Assembly: GCA_019693395.1 (NCBI GenBank)
Contig: JAAMXP010003990.1
Coordinates: 1-15,069, forward strand
DNA from: Ettlia oleoabundans
Lineage: Eukaryota; Chlorophyta; Chlorophyceae; Chlamydomonadales
Direction of reading: 5' to 3'
Length of the DNA stretch: 15,069 bases
The notes beneath the pieces were generated by a model. The model had not been told where the DNA came from and made no database searches. It saw only the letters and a program-made list of their open reading frames with translations. Shown piece by piece: positions 1 through 9,080 of the stretch (position 1 is its first letter; the number at the start of each line of letters is the position of its first letter). The position numbers and the translations under genes were made by a program.

Positions 1-9
1 CCCACCCAC

Positions 10-1289
10 CTGCTTCATCTGCTTCCACTGCTGCTGGAAAGCTGCTTCCTTGGCCTCCTTGGCTTCACGCAGAATCTACACGGCAGGCGCAGCAGGCTCT
101 TCTTCAGCTCAGCGCAGGGCAAGCATAGCAGCAGCCATTCTGCCTGGCCAGACCTCTAGCTATGGTTGGCGGCAAGGATGATGTAGGGTATGTGGAACGC
201 CGCTTTGCTGAGGGCAAATAGCCAGCCTTACACGTCCGTGGCGGTGCAGAACCCATGCGTCTATGACGCACGTAGAGAGCTGCGTCGGCACAGTTCACGC
301 CCCCCAAAAAGGATGTGTCACGGCACGGCACGGCACGGCACAGCACAGCACAGCACAGCACAGCACAGCACATCACAGCACTGTACAGCACAGCACGGCA
401 CAGCGCAATGTACCTCTGCCAACGGCTTGTCAGCAGCGATCGTGCCATCCTCAGCTGACAGGCCCCGCCTGGACTTGATCCCCTCCAGCTGCAGGTGGGG
501 ACAGCGGAAGGATGCCGCGACGGGCCCACATGTGTCAAGCAGGTGCCAATACGAGTAGGTGAGCACAAACGAGAATGCCATGAGCTGGTGCAGCGGCACC
601 TGCAGGCGAAAAAAACCACGGCAGACACTCCCGCGCCGCCGACGACGGAAAACCCGTGTTCCGTCTGGACGGCTTGCAAATCTGCGGGTGTGGTGTCCGA
701 GGGTACTCATCCAGCGTTTTTTGATGTGTGTTTGTTGCGATCTACAAGCTGGCAGCAGCACTTGCTCCTTGCAAGCAATGCCAGCAGCGCACCTCTGTTT
801 CCGAAATGAACTTCTTGTTGCCGCCACCCAAGAGCTCCGCAAGTGCCGCGCCTTCCGCAGCTGCCGCCTTTTTCGACTCGGTGGGAAAGACAGAGGTGAT
901 GTCACGCCCCAGCACTTCTTCCTTGTCAAAGTACTGCTCCTCCCTGAAGAGTACAGCAGCGTGCCCAGCAGTGCGGACGTGTGAGGGATGAGCAGGGCAG
1001 CGTGGCGTCCAACTGGGCGGTAGCGCGGGGCGCAAGCCGGCGGTGGCAGCAGCAGCAGCAGCGAGCGCACAAGCCTCACCTGGGGACCCGCACCAAATCT
1101 ACAGGCTTCCTGTCCATCTTGCTGCAGTTGAAACAAGCCCAGGACGGCAACAAAAATGAAAGTGCCCAAACAGAGAGCCTTGCTGGCGTTGCTCACGATG
1201 ACGGTAGAGTCTGATGAACATGCGGCTGTCGATGAGTGCGTTGAGGCCACAACAGGGAGGCGGGAAGTACTGCTCTTCGCGTACCGCAC
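10..1289 (-). CDS. Unrecognised spliced gene, predicted membrane protein, 5' part only
   Basis: I do not recognise the family. The model is complement(join(10..75, 234..260, 414..599, 793..939, 1080..1289)), continuing past the left edge. All joins are phase 0. The start is the ATG at 1289. Exon 1 (70 aa) has a Ser/Arg-rich N-terminus and then a hydrophobic segment (residues about 39-54, LCLGTFIFVAVLGLF), which could be a signal anchor or follow a targeting peptide. Exon 2 (from EQYFDKEEVLGRD) is charged and Ala-rich. Exon 3 has a second hydrophobic stretch (MAFSFVLTYSYWHLL) and then a CP..LEGIKSRRG region. The 27-base exon 4 is the weakest. Exon 5 is an Ala/Glu/Lys/Gln helix (LREAKEAKEAAFQQQW) ending at a CAG/GTGGGT donor. 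Donors of exons 1, 2, 3 and 5 and acceptors of exons 3 and 5 look good. The exon 2 acceptor may lie at 944 instead of 939, which would need a different exon 1 phase. Hydrophobicity and phase consistency argue for a real gene. Confidence 0.5.
318..405. repeat. Pentanucleotide microsatellite (CGGCA/CAGCA)
   Basis: About four CGGCA units run into about eight CAGCA units, followed by decayed copies (CATCA, CTGTA, then CAGCA and CGGCA again). It lies in the proposed intron between exons 3 and 4 of the leftward membrane-protein gene. It opens artificial reading frames on both strands rich in His-Ser-Thr-Ala or Cys-Ala-Val. Confidence 0.9.
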
Positions 1290-1597
1290 ATGTGTCGGGC
1301 CCGCGTATTGAAGATATGAAGCAGGCCATCAGGATCGCTGTCGACTGCTGATCCCCGTTATACCTCGCTAGCAGTCAACCCACCTGCCTCGCTTACTCGG
1401 TAAGACACATCGCGCGTCTTCTCCGCGCACCGAGCCTCCCCAAGTAGAACAATTCGCAGCTGTATGACGTCGTTCTGACCGGCTGAAAACAGCACCGCGC
1501 GGCTGAGTGTTGCTTGCCGAGGCAGTTGGGGTGCCACCGCCCTAGCGGCCAGCTGCCCACATAGCCACCGGCAGCCCAGCAACGTCCGCGTGCTGCC
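1290..1597. promoter_or_regulatory. Divergent upstream region, unknown membrane gene / presenilin
   Basis: This 308-base gap separates the ATG of the leftward gene (1289) from the ATG of presenilin (1598) and must hold both 5' untranslated regions and probably a shared promoter. I see no TATA box. A TGACGTCG element with an ACGT core, of the kind bound by bZIP factors, lies at 1465-1472. The assignment as promoter rests on position only. Confidence 0.45.
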
Positions 1598-4500
1598 ATG
1601 GCGCGCAGCGTGCTGGACGATCTAGGCGAGGAGGTATGCAACGGCAACGGCCACTACAGTAGTTTTCCAAAGCAGACTCGCTCGAAATCTTTAGGCCGCA
1701 GGATGTTGATGTTGAGCAAGCTCCATTGCAGCCCCATTGATACCAAGACTGGGTTTCCGCATACACCCAGTACAAGGGGGGCTTGCAGCCATCAATTCCT
1801 GCTTGACTTTCCTTACATGGAGCTGCTGGCATGGCCGGGTGCCGCCATGTTATTGTTTGCCAAGGCCTTGCCCATTTGCTAGCGACACAGACACCTTGCT
1901 GTTCCTCTCATTGTGGTTGCTGCGTGGCGGGCTTGGAGATCATTTGGGTGCAGGTGACAGGCATCGTGGCGCCCGTAAGCATCTGCATGGCCCTCACCCT
2001 CCTCCTTGTGCGCACCCTCAACCCTGAAGGAGAGTCGGACAGCAACAGCGTGTTCCTAGCCTCGGCATACTATGTAGAACAGGTGGGTAGACCTACTCAC
2101 CTTTCGCCTCACGACTGAAATTGTAATGTGATTCTGATCAGAACTGAGACAACTTGCCTGAAGTGGTGGAGAAGGCAGCTGTTGTCAGCGAGGTGTAAGA
2201 TGAATTCATGGCACCTGCAATAGCAGCAAGAACCAGTCAGTTCCTCCTGCTCTGAGGGCGGCGGCTGCCGCCTGTGCTGCGCCTCTTTTGTTCAACACCC
2301 CTGCATCTTCAAAGAGGTTCAGTTTTGCTGGACTGTCCCATTGACTTGCTGCCGCCGCCCCAGCTTTTGCAGGAGGGGGACAGCACAGGGCAGAAGCTCA
2401 GTGGTGCTCTCATCAACGCCCTCATCTTTGTGTCGGTGGTTGCCGCCATGACGTTTGTCCTGGTGCTGCTGTTTAAACATGGGGTGAGTGAGTCGACCGA
2501 CAGCGATTGGCGTCCGCTTGCATGCGTTTCCGCAAAGTCTGCCGTGTTGGGTGCTTGTGATGCTTGTGGCAGGCACCCTGGTTGCCTCGCAGCATGGCAA
2601 GGCAGGAGGTCTCTGCTGTTGGAGTCATTGTTGCTTTCCAGCAGGCTTAGTATGTTGAGGCATCTATATGCTGCTGAGACATCTGTTTGCTGGCTGGTTT
2701 GGCTGTGAGAGTGCTGTATGGTGATGCCTGTATTGCTCGCTGCTGGTGCAGTATGTGCGGGTCATCTACGCCTACATGGGCTTCTCCGGCTTCAGGTAGG
2801 CGGGATTTTGCCCGTCAACAAGCATTTATCCTGTAACACTGTCTGCAACAGTTTGGTTGCATGCTCCGCGCGCTTGAAGCGTTCTTGATCTCTTGCGTTG
2901 GGCATAAGATCTTATTGCCCGCCCCGCAAGTAAAAACCCTGGCCCATCGCAAAGGGTGATGGCATTTGTGACGACACCCGCCAAACAGCACCTGAGCTGC
3001 CCCATCCGTTCCATTTACCCATTCAATCCTCCACCCCTCCCAATTGTGCCTACACCACGCTCGCCGCAGCATCTTCTTCGTGCTTACGGGCCTGATTGCC
3101 ATCCAGCTGCTGCAAAAATGGCATGTCCACATTGACTTCATCACATTCACATACGTGCTCCTTAACTTTGCGGTGAGGCCTCCCGCCAGTACAACAATGC
3201 GGCAGTGCGCTGGACATAAACCCCACAAGCCGTCTCCGTGCTTTGCTCATAGCAAGGTTGTGTGATGCCTATCCTATATCACCGTGTGGTGTGGTCGTGG
3301 CAGCCTCGGCGTATCAGCCCTTTTCTCGTTGGCACGTATTGGTCGCACTGTAGATCATGCGCATCACCTGCACTTCTACCTTCCTCGCTCCTTGCAGGCT
3401 GTGGGTTCTTTAACCCTATTCTTCTTCCCGGCACCCCTGTTGATGAAACAATGTTACCTCATCGTTACAGGCAGGTTTTACTCCCCTGGTCCATTGTGGC
3501 ATGCCTAGTTTCCAATTGCTTCTGCTCTCATCATCACCGGTACCCAGCGAATCGTCCTGCCTGAAACAAGCGTGCGCTTACTCCCCACACGTTCTTTCGT
3601 GCCCCCTTCTTCTGCCACACCACCGTCGCATCACTGCCTCCCTGCCCGTGTCGAATTTAGGATAGCAGAGTCTCCTCGTTCGGCCCCCTATTTCCAGGTG
3701 TTGTGACCGCCTATGTGTTCACCTGGATTCCCCCCTGGACCACCTGGACCCTTCTGGTGGCCATGGCTGTGTATGATGTGGTGGCGGGTGAGCCGGTGGC
3801 TTATTTCCAGTTGGCAGCTTGCTGGCATGTGGACATCACTACGAGCCTGGAAATGGCATGGCCACATACCGCAGCCATGTATGCAGCACCAGGCCCCTCA
3901 ATACCTCCGAAATACATTACCTCATTGCTCGCTGCTAGCTGCATCACCTCGTTGGTGCCTACTAGCTGCGTGTACTTGTTGAGCTGCGCCCAAGAATGCA
4001 CCGCCCTGCTTTCTTGTTCCTGTAATTTTTATTGCACAGTACTTTTGTTTTTGTGAGGTCATTTAGCGAAGCTGCGCTCTCGCTCCTGTTGCCCTGCATC
4101 TTTTCGCCTGCCTCTCTGCTTATGTTCACCTGCCACCCAGCTTTCTTCCCATGCGCCTTGCAGTCCTGGTTCCGGGAGGGCCGCTGAAGATGCTGGTGGA
4201 GCTTGCACAGGAGAGGGAGGAAACGCTGCCAGCCTTGGTGTATGAAGCGAGGCCAGTCCGACGTGGTGCACCTCAGCAAGCATTGGATGCGGAAGGGCCA
4301 ATGCAGGAGACAGCGGTGCATGGGGGTGTGAGCACCGTCGTGGCGATGCCTCCAGCTGTGCAGCAGGAAGAAGGTGATGCGGCAGGGAGGCATCAAGGTA
4401 AGATGTGGCACATGTTTGCGGTGTGTGGTCCATCCAAGGGGATAACACGTGTGGAGAGCGAGGGATACCCGTGGGGTCCCTTGCTTAGTCAAATTCTAAG

Positions 4501-5724
4501 CCTGTTCGGCTTCATAATGGCTGCGTTTTAGGCATTGCTAATCTCCTGTCCTGCTCACTGCCACCCAACCTTCTCTTTCCCTGCCGCCGCCCTTGCCCCC
4601 GCTTGCTCACAGGACTACCAGCCAGGCCGTCAGCAGCTGGTTCGGCTGTGCAGCTCTCTCTCACGCCCCCTGCCTCGCCGGCAGCCAGACGCACACGCAC
4701 CCCCGGCATGGCTTGGCAGCCGCACGACTCTGCAGCAGGCAGCTCTCGGGATGTCGCGGTAGAGCTAGAGACAGAGGGGGAACTAGAAATTGAGCCTGAT
4801 ACTGAGTCAGACACCCAGGCGCTCCTACAGCGTCCCACCCAGCAGCCAGCAGCAGCACAGGAGCGGCAGCCTGCAGCGCCGGCAGCAAATGCGGAGGGGG
4901 ACGGTGATGAGGAGGAGGATGCTTTCTTCCTGCCAGATAGCATCAAGCTGGGCCTGGTCCGTACAGCAGCGTTGCTAGGTGTTTGCTTGATGGTGGTCTG
5001 CACCAGGATGGGGGTCCTGGCTTGTGTGCTGCCGCACAACTGCAGCAGCCATGGCGTCCTTCAGTCAGCTGCCGGCTTGCTGGTCCTCTTGGCAAGGTTT
5101 TGCAGCTTCCGATGTCAATGCTCCCTCAACGTCCCTTGCAGCGCTGTGATCACTTCTTGACTATCATTTACTGGTCTGCCATTGCAGGGCGATTTCATCT
5201 TCTACTCGCTCTGCCTCAGCCGTGCCGCTTTCTCGGGCTGGGCAGCGGCGTTTGCCACCTACCTTGCCATATTGGCAGGTGAGCTGCAAATCCCTGCTGG
5301 ATTTGTTGGCGCCTGCTCGGAGCTTCTTGACGTGAGGGCGGGATGTGTGCAGCCTGCTGTGGCACACATCGCTATCCATTTCAGACCCTCTTGGTTCAGA
5401 TTTGCTTACTGCTCCGGGCTGCTCCCTCCCTCTGGAGGCGACATTACGGCCTACTGCTGTGGCACACTGCAGCAACCATAGCCGCCGGTGCATAGCAACG
5501 GGGCCGCGTCGCTCAACGTGTGCTTTGTGTGATGCCCCCGTCGCTGTGGCGCTTTCTCCGCTATTGCAGGCCTCGGGTGCACGCTGCTGTGGCTGGCCAC
5601 TGCCCACCGTGCGCTGCCGGCGCTGCCCATCTCGATCGCGCTGGCGGTGACCTGCTTCGTGCTGATGAAGCTAGTGATGGAGGCAGTTTTCCTCCCGGCA
5701 GGACTGGCGCTGGTGTACTTGTAG
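1598..5724 (+). CDS. PSEN: Presenilin, catalytic subunit of gamma-secretase
   Basis: Presenilins are intramembrane aspartyl proteases that, with nicastrin, APH-1 and PEN-2, cleave single-span membrane proteins in the endomembrane system. Exons: join(1598..1633, 1954..2082, 2373..2483, 2752..2795, 3070..3172, 3398..3470, 3698..3787, 4164..4397, 4613..4956, 5188..5278, 5570..5724), 1410 bases, 469 aa, the usual length. All phases agree. The N-terminus SVLDDLGEE followed by APVSICM is plant-like. Membrane segments lie near residues 16-31, 66-89, 107-121, 130-150, 158-177, 182-200, 386-401, 402-422 and 433-450. Catalytic motifs are YD (Asp192), GLGD (Asp390) and PALP (435-438). GLGD is split by intron 9, after GL. 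The hydrophilic loop, about residues 205-385, contains PALVYEARPV as in plants and then a Gln/Ala- and Glu/Asp-rich low-complexity stretch. This loop is where endoproteolysis takes place in known presenilins. Intron 6 has a GC donor (3471) and intron 9 an odd GTCCGT donor. No residue needed for catalysis is missing. Confidence 0.95.
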
Positions 5725-6278
5725 TTTCTTGTACTGCACATGGTGATGTACGGTATCGCGCAGTACATCCTGGCTGAGGCGCAGGCACTGGATTGCTGTC
5801 GGCAGCGTTGGTTGGGAGGCAGCGCTTCAGCAACGGCGGTGGCCAATTCGCGCCCCCGCCGCTGGGATGTTTGACCTCGTCATTTTTTACTGGCTGCATA
5901 CAGCCGGAAAATATAATACCACGCCAAATACCAAATGAAATCTTGTTGTAAGTATGGCATTCTTGAGGGCCACTACGCCAGAAGTACAGGCCATGGCACA
6001 GGCGCCCCTGCAGCGGCGGCGGGTGGTCGCCGACCCCTTGGCGAGACAACGGCACCTCAAGTGGATGCAATAAACCAGAGATGCACAAATTACATGGTTT
6101 TGAGAGGAATGTGCACAGGCCCAGAACAAACATGTGGTGTCCTGGGTGTACTGCAGACGCGTTTCGTTCTCCTCGATGCGGATTGATGGCCCCCTGCTCT
6201 TAGCTTTGCTCCGCGCTTGGCATTGTCATGAGGTTTCGGGGCATCGGTGCAGCTCATTCTAGGCTTTGAGCTTTCGCA
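5725..6278. other. Presenilin 3' region and MTFP1 upstream region
   Basis: There is no supportable gene in these 554 bases between the presenilin stop and the MTFP1 start. The left part to about 5970 should be the presenilin 3' untranslated region, since TGTAA occurs at 5947-5951. The remainder should hold the MTFP1 promoter and 5' untranslated region. I see no clear TATA box. Short open frames here have no recognisable content. Confidence 0.6.
5947..5951 (+). terminator. Putative polyadenylation signal of presenilin (TGTAA)
   Basis: TGTAA is the usual polyadenylation signal in chlorophyte algae. This copy lies 222 bases after the presenilin stop codon and is the first plausible one on that strand. 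The same pentamer also occurs by chance in presenilin introns, so position is the main support. Confidence 0.55.
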
Positions 6279-8090
6279 ATGGCGCACTCGTTCGCGAACA
6301 GCCCCGGGAAGCAGAGTAACGACGTCTTCCGCGACTCATTGCTTCGATATGTGGCTTTCACAAGTGAGCGCCGCACCCCACGCGCGCCCCGAGGGGAGCC
6401 ACCGCAGGGATCTTGTTCCTGCGCCGGCGCCGCCATCACCTCGCCTGCCCCGCTTCCTGCCTTTCCCGCGCAGGCGACTTTGGAGAGGCGCTCAAGCCCT
6501 TCATCAGCAGAAGAATCTACCTTGGCAGGTGAGGCAGCGCCAAACCTTTGCCGCAGATATCAACCTTCCAAACCGTCCCACAGGCATTGCACCCACCACT
6601 GCGATCTCTACCGCCCTGCCTACGCCCCTGCAGCTACGCGGTTGTGGCTCTATACGGCCTGGCAGACACAGTAGACAAAGGCATGCGTGCCTACAACCGT
6701 GCGGCCTCAACCTCGGCACAGCAGCATGCACCCTTGACGCCCCTTGCAGCAACCGCCGCCACCCCTGCAGCAACCCCTGAATCTGCCACACCAGCCATAA
6801 CAGCTCTCCCAACCGCGTTTGCACCTGAACTGCCGATTCCCACGTCTCCCTCTAGCCTGCACTACTCGCCTTTCAACGCAGCAGCAACAGCCTGCGCCAC
6901 GTGCCTGCCGCCATCCGCGGTCTACCATGCCAGCAGTATTCGCGAGCAGCGCTCAGTGGCGGTGCCAGTGGCCGGCGCCGTTCTGGACACCGCCCTGTGG
7001 CACTCAGCTGCTTCATTAGTCATCCCTGCTGTCGCCATCAACAGGCAAGTACAGAATGCTGCGCAAGCACAATTTGAGCTAGCATTCAAGACGCAAAAAT
7101 GGCAGCTTAGGCGGACTTGCTGTGCACTTGTGTCGTTTTTGCTGGGCTTTTGGACCATCATGCCCCACCTGCCTGGCCTGAGTGCCAGGGTGACTGTTCA
7201 CCCACTCCGCTACCTTCGAGGCAATGGCAACAACTGACTTGCACTGGATTGGAAAAGATAACCGGAATGGGTATTGCATTTGAAGCTGTGTGTTCCCTGC
7301 CCTGCCTCTAAACCCTAAATAAAAATCCCCTTGCCCTCGCTTTAGTAGAGACCTCCTCTTCCTCTCTGCCCCCCCTGCAGGACCGTGTGGGCCACTGGTC
7401 AGCTGCTGTCCCGCGCCACCTGGGCCGCCGCATTGCCCCCCCGCCTGCGCCAGCTGACGCCCTGCGCCGCCGGCCTAGCGCTCATCCCCTTGCTGGTGCC
7501 TCGCATCGACGAGGCTGTGACCGAGTGGATGGATCATCACGTGCGGCCACTGCTATCGCAGGTGTGCATCACTTTATGATCTCCCTCTGCCGCTGTGGTC
7601 TGAAGCTGGGTAATATCCTGCTGCCAAGGCATCCCTAGCTTAGGGTCGCATGCATATCGTCGGGTATACATGGGCATGATTGAATTCCTGCCACCGTGGT
7701 TTGCTGGCAGCTGCTGGCTGGGCTGAGCTGCTGGGCTGAGCTGCTGGGCTGCAGCTGCTGGCTTGCCATGCGGTTTCAGCCAGACGGGCGGCAGCATGTA
7801 CTGTCTGCCCGCCCTTGATTCCTTTCCAGCGGCACAGGGTAACGTTTGGTTCCTTAGCATCACAGGCGGGATTTTTCTTAGCAACCCCACCCCTTCATCG
7901 TTTCTCTGACGTGCAGGAGGCTTCCGCATTTGCCGCCAGCAGCAAGGGTCCTGCTGCTGAGCATTACTTCGATGAGCCCGGCGCCACAGTACCAGCATGC
8001 AGCAGTAGGAGCACTACAATGTTGACATTACCCAGACCTTGCAGCAGTACTGAGTTGAGGTTTACTGAGTCGCGTGTCAGGCAGCTCTAG
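6279..8090 (+). CDS. MTFP1: Mitochondrial fission process protein 1 homologue (MTP18 family)
   Basis: MTFP1 is a small mitochondrial inner-membrane protein that in animals influences mitochondrial fission and inner-membrane function. Exons: join(6279..6363, 6474..6528, 6634..7044, 7381..7561, 7917..8090), 906 bases, 301 aa. Family matches along the chain: DVFRDSLLRYVAF then DFGEALKPF (near residues 15-38); YAVVALYGLADTVDKG (48-63); LDTALWHSAASLVIPAVAINR (164-184, first half of a split pair); and LIPLLVPRIDEAVTEWMD near 218-235. Animal members are about 166 aa. This one is longer for two reasons: a Pro/Ala/Thr/Ser-rich insert at about residues 64-157, and a 57-residue tail from the last exon (ASSKGPAAEHYFDEPGA, then Ser/Thr/Arg-rich) with no counterpart that I know. 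Intron 3 has a consensus GC donor (AG/GCAAGT at 7045), required to keep the conserved frame on both sides. I see no clear TGTAA downstream. Confidence 0.9.
7718..7757 (+). repeat. 13-base tandem repeat in MTFP1 intron 4
   Basis: Three head-to-tail copies of CTGGGCTGAGCTG occur, the last with one added base (CTGGGCTGCAGCTG). It is a short minisatellite inside an intron, and I see no function. Confidence 0.85.
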
Positions 8091-9080
8091 GAGCACTGCA
8101 TTCTTGACATGTCGACGTCAGTGGTGCAGCACTAGCAGCGATATTGAGTTTACTCGAAGTTGGATCAGCACCCTAGCAGTTATATGACGCCAAGCAGCAA
8201 GCAAGCAGCCAGAAGCCTGTCGTGCCGAGCAGGCGGGAACGTTGGATACTCCTCGCCAGAGTCAGACCTGCCTGCCTGCATGCGCAGCTAGCTGGCAGCC
8301 CCCCCGGCAGTGAGGCAGCAATGCTACCTTGCATTGATTGTGTGTGGGGTCAATGTTGAACTCGCCTATAGCTTTAGTTAGTAGTGATTGGCACGAAATG
8401 TATTATGTATGTTGCGATACAGTCCCGCCCCGTTCCACTGCAAGCACTCCTCATTTCTATCTACAATTGTACTATTTGCCTGGTGGTGGGTGGGGGTAAA
8501 TACCTGCTACTGATATCATTGGATTAGCAGGTTCCCATGTGTGTTCGTCCCATGAGCTGCCATTCCCTTTGCTTTCTACCCACTGATTCCCTGATGGCTT
8601 AATCCACAATGCGTTGATCAATGCAAACCCAATAGCCTGCCAGTATTCATGCCCCCTGCTCTAGGCCTTTTTTTGAGCAAAGCCGCCTCCACATATACTT
8701 GTCTACAGCAAGCTATATCTAACAGGATACTATGCTATCAATGGTTTGTTTGAAACATGCAACATGTATGGAACGCAACATGGCATGCAACGAGCCTAAT
8801 CCAACAACAAGGTGAAGCGATCTGCAGCTATTGGTTTGCGTGATAAGAGGTAACAAAGCCAGGCAGTCAGTCGGCGCAGTGTAGGCAGAGACGTAGAGGT
8901 TTCATGTCCATGTCTGAAAATACCATTGCGCGTGTTAGGCATGGCTATAGTGCCAAACATGTGAAGGTACAACCGCTCCCACAACAGGGGAGCGGCAAGC
9001 GGCGACATGAACCCTCGCCATCAGGAACAAGGCCAAGTGCTTGCCCTAGCTTCACCAAATAGCTGCGGCAGTAATTGACA
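8091..9080. other. Gene-poor stretch between MTFP1 and the next leftward gene
   Basis: I see no coding exon that I can support in these 990 bases. The left part should be the MTFP1 3' untranslated region. The composition is more AT-rich than in the exons and stops occur often in all frames. Around 8755-8792 the phrase GCAACATG recurs several times with small changes. A minus-strand open frame at 8796-9008 (70 aa) has no recognisable motif and may be chance. Confidence 0.6.

Noticed and set aside
318..405. CRISPR-like array
   Set aside because: The units are only five bases long with no spacers, so it is a microsatellite in eukaryotic DNA.
190..558. Plus-strand open frame of 122 aa with His/Ser/Thr/Gln-rich repeats
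   Set aside because: It is produced by the pentanucleotide repeat. The opposite strand over 414-599 has a better-supported exon with good splice borders.
4512..5039. Minus-strand 175-aa Ser/Ala-rich frame
   Set aside because: It is the shadow of presenilin exon 9, whose acidic and Gln-rich codons read as Ser/Ala/Cys on the other strand.
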